Shown piece by piece: positions 8,285-17,823 of a DNA stretch of 44,691 nucleotides. A program made the position numbers and the translations under genes. Origin of the DNA: an uncultured Chloroflexota bacterium. GTDB taxonomy: Bacteria; Chloroflexota; Anaerolineae; Promineifilales; Promineifilaceae. Numbering within the stretch: the first letter of the stretch is position 1; every line of letters begins with the position of its first letter. The notes under the pieces are model-generated. The model was not told where the DNA came from. It made no database searches and saw only the letters and a list, made by a program, of their open reading frames with translations. The stretch is taken from positions 1 through 44,691 of the forward strand of contig CAADGU010000239.1 in the NCBI GenBank assembly GCA_900696625.1, in the 5' to 3' direction.

Positions 8285-8525
8285 ATCGCTGTTTGGCGTG
8301 GGGTTGCGAAAAGTACCAATCCCAGAATTCACGAATATCCTGAGGCAAGTATAGATGTGGCAGATAAGCGTGAATGGTTTCCAGACCAATGGCGCGAATG
8401 TCATCGGCCGTGCCATGCGTGAGTACCCGTTTGACATACCATTCACGGAAGGCTTCGTTGGTTTGCGCGTCGGGGGGGATATCGTAATCCCAGACCAATT
8501 TTTCGTTGATGGGTATGGGTTTCAT
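8247..8525 (-). CDS. small protein upstream of the AbiEii-like gene (possible antitoxin, DUF6922-like)
   Basis: A 92-residue, mostly helical, aromatic-rich protein (YVKRVLTHGTADDIRAIG in the middle). It is cotranslated with the nucleotidyltransferase by a 38-base overlap. Small proteins of this look, which I associate with DUF6922, occur beside AbiEii-like genes; the antitoxin role is inferred from position and size only. The classic AbiEi antitoxin has a winged helix and is larger, and this is not one. The message may be leaderless (see 8532-8537). Confidence 0.65.
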   Translation of the reverse strand: MKPIPINEKLVWDYDIPPDAQTNEAFREWYVKRVLTHGTADDIRAIGLETIHAYLPHLYLPQDIREFWDWYFSQPHAKQRYGNFDPLSETAT

Positions 8526-8531
8526 AGCATT

Positions 8532-8537
8532 ATTATA
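8532..8537 (-). promoter_or_regulatory. -10 box TATAAT giving a probable leaderless transcript
   Basis: On the minus strand TATAAT is followed by six bases and then the ATG of the small gene at 8525, so transcription would begin at the start codon. No Shine-Dalgarno sequence is present. No good -35 is seen; it would lie inside the 3' end of the YitT gene. Confidence 0.4.
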
Positions 8538-8542
8538 ACAGG

Positions 8543-9436
8543 TTACTTGGGCATGGGCGTAAAGCCGCTGCCCATGGCCTCGTGGCTGATGCCAATGGTC
8601 ACAAACGCCTCTCTGTCTACTTCGGCTATTACTTCCTTCAATTCATTGACTTGCGGTCGGGTGACGGTACACAGCACCAGATACCGCTGCTGCCCGGTAT
8701 AACCGCCGGTAATGGGCCAATACGTCACACCCCGGTGAATGCGCTGCATGAGGGATTGAATCATCTCATCCGGTTTGTTGGTGATGATGGTGGCGGTGCG
8801 GGTGGTGCTGGGGCCTTCTAATGTGTAGTCAGACGCCAACCCGTTCAGGAACAACATCAAAAAGCCGTACAGCACCATGACGGGGCCAAACACCACCCCG
8901 CCCAGCAAAATGATCAGACCATCCGAGTAAAAATAGACCTGGCTGAGGGGGCGGCCTGTACGTTTTTGCAGCACCCGCCCCAAAATGCCGGTGCCGCCCA
9001 TGGTGCCACCGGCGCGGTAAATGAGGCCACCACCAATACCACCGACGATGCCGCCATAGATAGTGTTCAGCAGCAGGTCATCGGTGAGGGGGAATTCCGG
9101 TAAAACTTGTGGCAGATAATACAGCATGAGATCGGTACTGACGGAAAAGATAGTGGCGGCGATGAGGGTGCGGTACAAAAAGCCCCATCGCCCCAGTTGG
9201 AAAAAGCCCAACAGCAGCAGCGGCAGATTCATGATCCAATACATCAGACCCACAGGCCAGCCGGTGAACTGGTTGATGATGATGCCCAGGCCAGAGATAC
9301 CGCCGGCGACGATGTTGTTGGGCACCTGAAAAATGACGTAGGCGGCGGATACAATCAAAACGCCAATGGTGAGCAGAAATAAGGTTTTTGTTTCATGCCA
9401 GATGGTGGCGCGTGACGGCCGTGACCATGTTTTCAT
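8543..9436 (-). CDS. YitT family membrane protein
   Basis: A 297-residue integral membrane protein. It has about five hydrophobic helices in the first 200 residues, with family features VPNNIVAGGISGLG near residue 40 and a glycine-rich GGIVGGIGGGLIYRAGG stretch near 130-150. A soluble C-terminal DUF2179 domain covers about 215-290. Members are widespread, with poorly defined transport roles. AGGAGAG nine bases before the ATG supports the start. The AbiEii-like pair begins 17 bases downstream but may have its own promoter. Confidence 0.88.
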   Translation of the reverse strand: MKTWSRPSRATIWHETKTLFLLTIGVLIVSAAYVIFQVPNNIVAGGISGLGIIINQFTGWPVGLMYWIMNLPLLLLGFFQLGRWGFLYRTLIAATIFSVSTDLMLYYLPQVLPEFPLTDDLLLNTIYGGIVGGIGGGLIYRAGGTMGGTGILGRVLQKRTGRPLSQVYFYSDGLIILLGGVVFGPVMVLYGFLMLFLNGLASDYTLEGPSTTRTATIITNKPDEMIQSLMQRIHRGVTYWPITGGYTGQQRYLVLCTVTRPQVNELKEVIAEVDREAFVTIGISHEAMGSGFTPMPK

Positions 9437-9461
9437 CTACTTTCTCTCCTCTATGAATGTA

Positions 9462-9512
9462 GTTGGTGGCTGGTGGTTGGCGGCTTGTGCCCACCAACAG
9501 CCACTAACAACT
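9462..9512. repeat. heptamer array GTTGGTG/GCTGGTG with inverted arm
   Basis: Four 7-bp units at 9462-9489 are followed by the partly complementary CCCACCAACAGCCAC and CTAACAAC. It lies upstream of YitT and downstream of nothing convergent, so here the array is in a promoter region rather than at a gene end. Confidence 0.65.
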
Positions 9513-9571
9513 CTACTTTTCACTTAACGGATTGGCAATAATCAACCATTAGCAAAAACCGGGTGATGGTG

Positions 9572-9602
9572 GACATCCGATTTCTCCAAGAAATCGGATG
9601 CC
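9572..9602. repeat. inverted repeat, ACATCCGATTT family, copy 2
   Basis: CATCCGATTTCT (9574-9585) pairs with AGAAATCGGATG (9589-9600) around a 3-nt loop. The core and loop size match copy 1 at 1684-1716; stem positions that differ remain paired. Confidence 0.75.
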
Positions 9603-9786
9603 TGGCCGGGGCGCGCTCCGCCTTACGGCGAAACAGGGTGTGATTTGTGCCTGTAGCCAAGACAGATACAATGGTGAACATGGCCGATATGTTTGGTTCT
9701 GCAATCGGCAGCAAGTCTTGGAATCTTTTATGAGAGTCAATCTCCTATGGTAATCAATCTTCCCATCTCCCATCTCATCCAACCGC

Positions 9787-10725
9787 ATGAACATTGAGCG
9801 TATCCAGCGTGATTCCCCATCCACGGCCAAACGCCGTTTTCGCCTGGGTTATGACAAAACCACTGGTTTGCTGCTCATTTCACCCTGGCTGGTAGGATTT
9901 TTCCTGTTTAAGCTGCTGCCCATCCTGGCTTCGTTTGGCCTTTCCTTCACCAACTTTTACCTGCTGGAACCAGGCCAGACCCGGTTTGTGGGGCTGGAGA
10001 ATTATGCCCGGTTGCTAGAGGATGAAGCGGTTGGGTTTCTGATTGTGGCTACCATCAGCACCGCCATCAGCACTATTCCCTTACAGTTGGTCGCGTCCAC
10101 ATTATTGGCCGCATTGTTGAGCAGCCCCCGGCTCAAAGCGCGCACCGCCCTGCGCACCCTCTTTTTCCTGCCGAGCATTATCCCCGGTGTGGCCATTCTC
10201 TTCATGTGGTTTGGTTTTACCGATCCCAATATCGGCTGGTTGAACCGGTTTATTTTACGGCCGTTGGGCCTCACCGGCTTCAACGACCTCTATTCCGATG
10301 CTGCCTATGCCCTGCTCATTGCCATCAACTCCCTCTGGGCCATTGGCCCCGGTATGCTCATCATGCTGGCTGCCATGCAAAGCGTCTCCTCTGAAATACA
10401 GGAAGCCGCCCGTGTAGATGGCGCTGGGCCGCTGCTGCGCTTCTTTCGCATCACCCTGCCACTGATTACCCCCGCCATCTTCTTTGCCCTGGTCATCAAC
10501 CTCATCGCCGTTTTTGGCGGCGTCATCCTGCTCGATAGGGGCAGCACCTTTCGCGGCGGCGCATCCCCCTTCGACAGCTACATTACCTACTGGATATTTG
10601 AACGATGGCAGTTAGGGTATGCCGCCAGCCTGGCCTGGCTCTTTTTTGCGCTGGTCATGGTCGTCATCGTTATTCTTTTCACCACCTCTCGTCGTTGGGT
10701 CTATTATCCAGATCGTGGGGATTGA
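9787..10725 (+). CDS. carbohydrate ABC transporter permease (MalF/CUT1 type)
   Basis: A 312-residue permease with six hydrophobic helices. The ATPase-contact EAA loop is EIQEAARVDGAGPLLRFF near residue 205, followed by RITLPLITPAI. It pairs with the MalG-type permease 64 bases downstream. Neither a solute-binding protein nor an ATPase gene is adjacent, so the pair must use partners encoded elsewhere, or a shared MsmK-type ATPase. No Shine-Dalgarno sequence is visible before the ATG. Confidence 0.9.
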   Translation: MNIERIQRDSPSTAKRRFRLGYDKTTGLLLISPWLVGFFLFKLLPILASFGLSFTNFYLLEPGQTRFVGLENYARLLEDEAVGFLIVATISTAISTIPLQLVASTLLAALLSSPRLKARTALRTLFFLPSIIPGVAILFMWFGFTDPNIGWLNRFILRPLGLTGFNDLYSDAAYALLIAINSLWAIGPGMLIMLAAMQSVSSEIQEAARVDGAGPLLRFFRITLPLITPAIFFALVINLIAVFGGVILLDRGSTFRGGASPFDSYITYWIFERWQLGYAASLAWLFFALVMVVIVILFTTSRRWVYYPDRGD

Positions 10726-10735
10726 AAAAGCAATT

Positions 10736-10780
10736 GGGTAATTGAGCAATTACTCAATTACCCAATTACTCAATTACCTG
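10736..10780. repeat. inverted CAATTAC-type repeat between permease genes
   Basis: GGGTAATTGAG (10736-10746) pairs with CTCAATTACCC (10753-10763) around CAATTA, and further CAATTACT/CAATTACC copies with an 8-bp period follow to 10780. It begins 10 bases after the first permease stop and ends 10 bases before the second permease start, so the hairpin would form in the shared transcript. Confidence 0.8.
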
Positions 10781-10789
10781 AACTAACCC

Positions 10790-11869
10790 ATGCAAACCCA
10801 TTCCACGCCACCAAAAGCCGTTGTACCCCATACCTACATCAGTCTGCGCCGCTGGGAATTATTGGGGACGGCGTTATTTAATCTGCTGATATTTACGCTG
10901 CTGATTGCCTATCTATTTCCCATTCTGTACATCATTTCCACCGCCTTCATGGAGAGCGCCCAACTGCGGGACCGCAACGCGCCGCCGTACCCTGCCCGGC
11001 AGGTGCGCTTTGAATATGAAGGCAAGGAACGTATGATCTATAACGTGCCTTATGCCGAAGGTCAGCGCCAATTAGCGTTGGTAGCGCCCGGCCGTACCAG
11101 CAGCGAATTTGTTGATCCGCAAAACCCGGAAGCCGGGTTGATTCAATGGGAAGGTAACTGGCGCATTCTCGTTGGGGTATATGAATTTCACTGGACATGG
11201 GAGAACTTTAACCTGCTCTTCCGTTCCCTTCGTTTGCCGCAAATGCTCAAGAACACCTTATTGCTGGCCTTCATCACGGAAATAGGGGTGCTGCTTTCTT
11301 CGATTGTGGTCGCTTATGGTTTTGCCCGCTTCCCCCTACCCGGCGGTAATTTCCTTTTTTACCTGATGATCGCCACCATTCTCATCCCGGAAAACGTGAC
11401 ACTGATTCCCACTTACTACATTTTTGTGCGTGTGCTGCATTGGGATGGTTCCTGGCTGCCGCTTGTTGTCCCCTTCTTTTTCGGCAATGCCGTCTACATT
11501 TTCCTGCTGCGTCAGAACTTCAGGAGTATCCCCAAAGAGATGGACGAGGCAGCCATGCTGGATGGTGCCGGGCCGATCCGCACCTTGGTTTCGGTCATTT
11601 TGCCGCAGTCCTGGCCGGTGGTTATAACCGTTTCTCTGCTGCACTTCTTCTACATGTGGAATGAAACACGTCAGGCAGCGCTTTATCTCAGCACCCGCCG
11701 CGACCTGATTCCCATTTCCTTTGGCATCCAAAATTTTCAATCACTCTCCCCGGTGATCAACCAGCTTGAGGCCAGCGCGCTGTTGATTATGATTGTGCCG
11801 GTGTTAGTGCTGCTGCTCTCGCAGCGCCACTTCATGCGCAACCTGGTCATTACCGGCGCCGAAAGGTAA
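10790..11869 (+). CDS. carbohydrate ABC transporter permease (MalG/CUT1 type) with enlarged outer loop
   Basis: A 359-residue permease. The EAA loop is EMDEAAMLDGAGPIRTLV near residue 250, and the six helices include the family features FARFPLPG and MWNETR. Between helix 1 (about 25-45) and helix 2 (about 155-175) there is an extracytoplasmic segment of about 100 residues; MalG proteins usually have a clearly shorter loop. The insert has a beta-strand look (KERMIYNVPYAEGQ, GNWRILVGVYEFHW). It probably works with the preceding permease. Confidence 0.88.
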   Translation: MQTHSTPPKAVVPHTYISLRRWELLGTALFNLLIFTLLIAYLFPILYIISTAFMESAQLRDRNAPPYPARQVRFEYEGKERMIYNVPYAEGQRQLALVAPGRTSSEFVDPQNPEAGLIQWEGNWRILVGVYEFHWTWENFNLLFRSLRLPQMLKNTLLLAFITEIGVLLSSIVVAYGFARFPLPGGNFLFYLMIATILIPENVTLIPTYYIFVRVLHWDGSWLPLVVPFFFGNAVYIFLLRQNFRSIPKEMDEAAMLDGAGPIRTLVSVILPQSWPVVITVSLLHFFYMWNETRQAALYLSTRRDLIPISFGIQNFQSLSPVINQLEASALLIMIVPVLVLLLSQRHFMRNLVITGAER

Positions 11870-11878
11870 GTAGGATTT

Positions 11879-11929
11879 GTTCGGAGGGGAGGCTTTAGCC
11901 GATAGTCGGCTAAAGCCTCCCCTCCGAAC
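11879..11929. repeat. perfect 24-bp inverted repeat (GTTCGGAGGGGAGGC arms)
   Basis: Arms 11879-11902 and 11906-11929 are fully complementary around TAG. It starts 9 bases after the permease stop and ends 13 bases before the glycosyltransferase ATG. There is no T tract, so it is annotated as a repeat, though it could stop or stabilise the message. Confidence 0.85.
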
Positions 11930-11942
11930 GACAACAAAGTTT

Positions 11943-13259
11943 ATGCCATCATCTCCTTCAAAACGCACTATTTTTTTCATCTGGGCAGGTTGGGCGGCCA
12001 TTATGCTGCTTTACCATATCTGGGCGCCGGCCCGGTTGACGGTACAGCGACCAGACAGCGCGTTAAGCTGGACGGCCGAATCTACCCGTTCAGGTGGCCC
12101 CCAAGACAATAAGTATTATTTGCAGGAGCCATTCCTCAACCGGCATGTGGCCTGGGACTCCGAGTATTACCTGGCTATTGCTCTTGGTGGTTATGAAGAC
12201 CCGCACCCAGATCGGGTGGGGGAAACGTTTGGCGTCGTGCGTACCGGCGGTGGGTTTTGGCCCTTTGTCGTGCCCGAAAGTCAGGGAGAAGCCCGTGCTG
12301 GCATTTCGCTTAGTTATGCTTTTTTCCCGTTTTATCCCTTCCTGATTCGGCTGTTGATGCCCCTGTTGGGGTTATTGGGACTGACGCCGTTGGCGGCGGC
12401 GGCCTTAGCCGGGGTGACTATTTCGCTGTTGGGTACTCTGGCGGCAGCCATGTCCCTGTTTGAATTGGGCCGGGATGAATTGGGGGCGGAAGGTGGGCTG
12501 CGGGCGGCTTTTTATTTACTCATCTTCCCCAGTGCCTTTTTCCTGGCAGTGGTGTATACGGAGGGATTGTTTTTAGGGTTGGCCTTTTCCAGCTTGCTGC
12601 TGCTGCGGCGGGGCTATTGGGGGTGGGCGGCGCTGCTGGCGGTGCTGGCGACCTTTACGCGGGCGGCTGGTGTGCTGCTGGTGGTACCACTGTTGATGTC
12701 TTGGGTGAAACAGGGGGAATGGCTGGAATTGGATATGGAATGGCGACAGATTTATTTTCGGGGGTTGCCCTGGAAAGCAATCGGCCATGCGTTGGTGGTG
12801 TTTGCGCCGCTGCTGGCGTTTGTGGTCTGGCGGCTATCTTATTTTGGTATGGCTTTTAGCCGGGTGGAGGATGCGTTTTTTGGGCGTGGTTTTCTCGATT
12901 TGCCTGGAACCTATTGGGCCTGGCGGCAGGCGTTTTACAATATGGTGGGCAGTAATCCGCAGGCGACGGCATATTATGTGGTGGAATTTGGGGCGATTGT
13001 GCTGGCGTTTACGGCCTGTATTGCCGGGCTGCGCCAATATCCTGATCTGGCCTGGTTTGGGCTGCTGGTTGTGGTTTTGTCGTTTGCCAGTGGCCCGGCC
13101 CAGGGAATGTACCGCTATGTGCTGGCGGCGCCACCGATCTTTTTGTTTTTGAGCCGGTGGGGGGCACGGCCGTCCTTTGACCGCGTCTGGACGATTGCCA
13201 GTGTACTGCTGATGGGGGTGATGGCGATGATGTTTATGTTTGATATGTGGGCCGGGTGA
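11943..13259 (+). CDS. integral membrane glycosyltransferase, PIG-V-like mannosyltransferase
   Basis: A 438-residue multi-pass protein. The start is placed at ATG 11943, because upstream codons fall in the inverted repeat. After helix 1 comes a loop with HVAWDSEYYLAIALGGY near residue 60, the 'WDs.yYl.iA..GY' pattern of PIG-V-like and related GT-C enzymes; the acidic residue there is the usual catalytic candidate. AFFPFYPFLIRLL follows, then about nine more hydrophobic segments. It would use a lipid-linked sugar donor at the outer membrane face. The acceptor cannot be told. Confidence 0.75.
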   Translation: MPSSPSKRTIFFIWAGWAAIMLLYHIWAPARLTVQRPDSALSWTAESTRSGGPQDNKYYLQEPFLNRHVAWDSEYYLAIALGGYEDPHPDRVGETFGVVRTGGGFWPFVVPESQGEARAGISLSYAFFPFYPFLIRLLMPLLGLLGLTPLAAAALAGVTISLLGTLAAAMSLFELGRDELGAEGGLRAAFYLLIFPSAFFLAVVYTEGLFLGLAFSSLLLLRRGYWGWAALLAVLATFTRAAGVLLVVPLLMSWVKQGEWLELDMEWRQIYFRGLPWKAIGHALVVFAPLLAFVVWRLSYFGMAFSRVEDAFFGRGFLDLPGTYWAWRQAFYNMVGSNPQATAYYVVEFGAIVLAFTACIAGLRQYPDLAWFGLLVVVLSFASGPAQGMYRYVLAAPPIFLFLSRWGARPSFDRVWTIASVLLMGVMAMMFMFDMWAG

Positions 13260-13338
13260 GCCGGGTGTGACAATCTTCATGGAAAAACAGGCTAAAGAGC
13301 ATAACGGCCGTACCCCCATCTCCGGTATCATCTTGAAA

Positions 13339-15071
<1,733 letters not shown>

Positions 15072-15110
15072 TGAAGGTGGCTCTTGGGGAATTCATGGGG
15101 TTGACAAGCC

Positions 15111-15158
15111 GTGATGCGTGACACGTGATGCGTGACCAGAGAGACCTCACGCATCACG
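15111..15158. repeat. heptamer array GTGATGC/GTGACAC with inverted arm
   Basis: Units GTGATGC (15111), GTGACAC (15118) and GTGATGC (15125), then GTGACC, with the inverted arm TCACGCATCACG (15147-15158) pairing perfectly with 15124-15135. It begins 39 bases after the malic enzyme stop. Related units occur at 21550-21623 and 36502-36554. Confidence 0.8.
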
Positions 15159-15185
15159 CTGGACCCCACAAAACCATGAAGAACC

Positions 15186-15821
15186 ATGAAAATCTATGAT
15201 CTGACCTTATCCATAACGCCTGATCTCATCGTCTGGCCCGGTGATCCGCCGCTGCAATTTTCGCAGCCATACCATCTGGAACGCGGCGACATTTGCACTG
15301 TCACCCGGCTGAGCCTGAGTGTGCATACCGGCACCCATCTGGATGCCCCCGCCCATTTTGTGCGCGGCGGCGCCGGCGTGGAGGCGCTGGCCCTGTCCAC
15401 CCTCATTGGCCCGGCGCTGGTGGTAGAGGCATTGGCGGTACCGGCGCTGACGGCGGCCGTGTTGGCGGCGCTGCCCATTCCGCCCGGCGTTGAGCGTCTG
15501 CTGGTGAAAACGGACAATGCCGCCCGCTGGACGGCTGGTGAGACCACTTTTTATGAGGAGTATGTGGCGGTTACGGCCGATGGCGCCCGCTGGTTGGTGG
15601 ACAACGGCATCAAACTGATTGGCGTGGATTACCTGTCGGTGGCGCCATTTGCGGAACTGGTGGCGCCGCACGAGATTTTGTTGAATGCGGGCGTCATCCC
15701 GGTGGAGGGACTCAACCTGGATGGCGTTCCGCCAGGCCCTTACCAATTGGTGTGCCTGCCACTGCTCATTCCCGGCAGTGACGGCGCTCCCTGCCGGACG
15801 GTGCTGCTGGCAGCGGATTAG
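15186..15821 (+). CDS. cyclase family protein (kynurenine-formamidase-like)
   Basis: A 211-residue metal-dependent hydrolase of the cyclase family (PF04199 type). The signature H47-T-G-T-H-L-D-A-P-A-H57 gives the metal and catalytic residues H47, H51, D53 and H57. MKIYDLTLSITPDLIVWPGD is the usual start of the family. Bacterial members include arylformamidase (KynB) and isatin hydrolase, and the substrate cannot be set from sequence. No tryptophan pathway gene is nearby. Its last four bases overlap the end of the convergent FHA gene. Confidence 0.85.
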   Translation: MKIYDLTLSITPDLIVWPGDPPLQFSQPYHLERGDICTVTRLSLSVHTGTHLDAPAHFVRGGAGVEALALSTLIGPALVVEALAVPALTAAVLAALPIPPGVERLLVKTDNAARWTAGETTFYEEYVAVTADGARWLVDNGIKLIGVDYLSVAPFAELVAPHEILLNAGVIPVEGLNLDGVPPGPYQLVCLPLLIPGSDGAPCRTVLLAAD

Positions 15822-16831
15822 AGCTGTGTGCGGGCAATTTCCAGTGGACTGACGGCCAGGATGGCCAGCGCCGCCTCCAGGCGTTGGCGCAGGTTGGCAG
15901 GTGCGGCAAGGGTGGGGGAGAGGGCGGCCATCATGTTGTCGGCAAGTTCTTCGATGGCCTGTTCCAGCAAAGTGATGGGATGTTTGCGATCCCGAATGGT
16001 GAATTCGGTGTACTGATCGCGCCAGGGAGCGAGGCGCCGCTGGAGCAGATGCAGCGTTTGCGGATTGAGTTCCAGGTTGATGGCGATGCCGTTTGGTTTT
16101 TCCTGGATTTCAAAAATGTAGATGTCGCGGGGTGGCTGCCCCTGAGAGAGGGCGACGATTTCTTGTAGTTCGTTGACGGCTTGCAGAAAGGGGGACAACT
16201 GCATGAGCAAATAGGGGGGGCGTAACAGGTGGGGGTGATTATCCAGAGTGTTGCGCCCTTTTAGGAGGATGGTCAGCCGTTTAACGGCCGTATGCGCGGC
16301 CTTGAAACAAACAACGACCGTAAGCAGCCCCAACCGTATCTGATCGCCGCTTTGAAGGTGGTAAATTTTGCCGGGTTCCAACATTTGCTGGTTAAGCCAG
16401 GTGCCGTTGGTGCTGCCCAGGTCACTGCACGTGAAACCACCTGCGGCCGGCAAGATAACGGCATGGCGGCGGGAAACGCTGTGCCCCAACTGGCTGAGTT
16501 GGGAAATATCCACCATCTGTTCGCCGGTGTTGGCCGCGTCGCGTCCCAATATCAGATTTCTAACGATGGGAAAGATGAGGGGTTCGGCGCTGCTGCTGAT
16601 AAACAGGGCCAGACTGCCGTCAGGCAGGCTGTTCAAAGTTTTGTCGTATTGGGCTTTGTATGTATTGGTACCCCAGATTGTTTCCTGCCGTTTTCGTTCC
16701 GTTTCTAATTGGGGGTCTTGGGCTACCAGCGGTGCGCCGCAATGTTGGCAATGGGTGGCGCGCCATTGGTTGGTGTGCTGGCAAAAAATACAAAACAGGC
16801 CGTCCTTTCCATTTGGTGATTGATTCATCAC
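15818..16831 (-). CDS. zinc-ribbon and FHA domain protein
   Basis: A 337-residue cytoplasmic protein. The N-terminus carries a zinc ribbon (C14-x2-C17 and C28-x2-C31). A forkhead-associated domain spans about 85-175, with LILGRDAAN, SVSRRHAVI and DLGSTNGTWLN as the phosphothreonine-binding core (Arg, Ser-Arg-Arg-His and Asn). The last 160 residues are helical and were not recognised. FHA domains bind phosphothreonine made by Ser/Thr kinases, such as the one at 39425-41626. Two ATGs (16831, 16828) are possible starts. Confidence 0.85.
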   Translation of the reverse strand: MMNQSPNGKDGLFCIFCQHTNQWRATHCQHCGAPLVAQDPQLETERKRQETIWGTNTYKAQYDKTLNSLPDGSLALFISSSAEPLIFPIVRNLILGRDAANTGEQMVDISQLSQLGHSVSRRHAVILPAAGGFTCSDLGSTNGTWLNQQMLEPGKIYHLQSGDQIRLGLLTVVVCFKAAHTAVKRLTILLKGRNTLDNHPHLLRPPYLLMQLSPFLQAVNELQEIVALSQGQPPRDIYIFEIQEKPNGIAINLELNPQTLHLLQRRLAPWRDQYTEFTIRDRKHPITLLEQAIEELADNMMAALSPTLAAPANLRQRLEAALAILAVSPLEIARTQL

Positions 16832-16897
16832 CAGTATTGTATGGATGAGGGACGGCCGTGAAAATGAGAGAAAGATGCTATGGGGTGGGCAGCGCGG

Positions 16898-17299
16898 TTA
16901 AGCCGACATCCTTTTGTCGCGCAGCAAGATCAGGTCAATGTGGTGTTCATGGGCATAATCGAGCAGGGAAACGGCCGTGTCTTCCACCAGGCTATCTACC
17001 GTCACCCCCGCCTGCTGTGTCTGCGCCTGCAAACCACGCAGCGCTGTAAACAACGCTTCCTCATCCAGATCATCATCACGCCCCACATGCAGCAGCACCA
17101 ATTCGGCCGATGGCGTCATCTCCAGCGCCACTTCAATGTCTGGGCTGTCCATACATTCGCTGTCAAACGGCAGCAGCAAACGCCGAAAAGCCGGTTTATC
17201 CGCCGCCGACAATAGTGTTTTGGCTGAATTCACCGGCAAACACGGTACCAATTCAGGTTTTTCAGAAAAACGTGCATCTTGTTTTGTATAAACAGCCAT
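16898..17299 (-). CDS. universal stress protein-like, no canonical ATP motif
   Basis: A 133-residue protein with a UspA-like alpha/beta layout after a 37-residue N-terminal extension: FRRLLLPFDSECMD (strand 1), AELVLLHVGRDD (strand 2), and ending LLDYAHEHHIDLILLRDKR (strand 4). The G-x2-G-x(n)-G-S/T nucleotide loop that follows strand 4 in ATP-binding members is missing because the protein ends there. GGAGGAG before the ATG supports the start. Compare the full UspA at 23752-24198. Confidence 0.65.
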   Translation of the reverse strand: MAVYTKQDARFSEKPELVPCLPVNSAKTLLSAADKPAFRRLLLPFDSECMDSPDIEVALEMTPSAELVLLHVGRDDDLDEEALFTALRGLQAQTQQAGVTVDSLVEDTAVSLLDYAHEHHIDLILLRDKRMSA

Positions 17300-17503
17300 T
17301 TTATTCTCCTCCGCAACTTCTTCAGTGCGTACCGCCTCGTTCGCAGTGGTGGCAACCCCTCAGGCGGAAATGTAAGAACTTCATGCAGTGCCTACAGTGT
17401 AAAAGATTCCTGTCCCTGGCACAACAAATTTTCAGGGTTTCCCGGTGGCTTAATGGTGGTCTAATGGGGCTATTTGTGATCGGGCTATAGTGCTAACGTA
17501 TTG

Positions 17504-17532
17504 TTGACACCTGCCGGTTTCCCTTGTTAAGC
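17504..17532 (+). promoter_or_regulatory. probable sigma70 promoter of the Flp pilin gene
   Basis: A perfect -35 TTGACA at 17504-17509 lies 16-17 bases before a weak -10 (GTTAAG/TTAAGC, 17526-17532). This would give a leader of about 45 bases before the ATG at 17585. Confidence 0.4.
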
Positions 17533-17584
17533 TTTGTTCATTAACAATTTATCCTTTTCTGTTCTAATTTTTGGAGATGGTTTC

Positions 17585-17734
17585 ATGTTATTCATAAAGG
17601 AAGGACAGGAAGGCCAGGGATTGATGGAATACGCGCTGGTGTTGGTGTTTGTTGCGGTCGTGATCATCGCCATTCTGACGGTGTTAGGCCCGCAAATAGG
17701 CAACATGTACAGCCGGGTCACCGTCGCCTTTTAA
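17585..17734 (+). CDS. Flp/Fap-type (type IVb) pilin
   Basis: A 49-residue pilin precursor. TTGGAG at 17571-17576 places the start at 17585; upstream in-frame codons are not needed. The prepilin cleavage region is KEGQEGQGLMEYALVLV: cleavage after Gly leaves a mature protein with Glu and Tyr near position 5-6 and a hydrophobic helix (VLVFVAVVIIAILTVL). Flp pilins form Tad adhesive pili. No tad/cpa assembly gene is near, so it is an orphan here. A strong terminator follows directly. Confidence 0.88.
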   Translation: MLFIKEGQEGQGLMEYALVLVFVAVVIIAILTVLGPQIGNMYSRVTVAF

Positions 17735-17751
17735 GGTGTATCCTCTGGCCA

Positions 17752-17781
17752 GCGCCTCGCCAACGCGAGGCGCTTTTTTTT
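17752..17781 (+). terminator. rho-independent terminator after the Flp pilin gene
   Basis: GCGCCTCG (17752-17759) pairs with CGAGGCGC (17766-17773), followed by eight T residues. It is 17 bases past the pilin stop. Confidence 0.9.
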
Positions 17782-17823
17782 GTGTTATAATCGCCGCCTA
17801 AATGGTGAGGAACTTGACGATAC

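Larger units (their letters stand above)
9437..9786. other. 350-bp intergenic region with three repeat types and no gene seen
   Basis: Between YitT (minus) and the permease (plus). It holds a heptamer array (9462-9489: GTTGGTG, GCTGGTG, GTTGGCG, GCTTGTG) with an inverted arm to about 9512; the second ACATCCGATTT hairpin (9572-9602); and a pyrimidine-rich stretch with CCCATCT repeated at 9758-9771. Promoters for both divergent genes should be here, but I could not pick a convincing pair. Confidence 0.6.
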
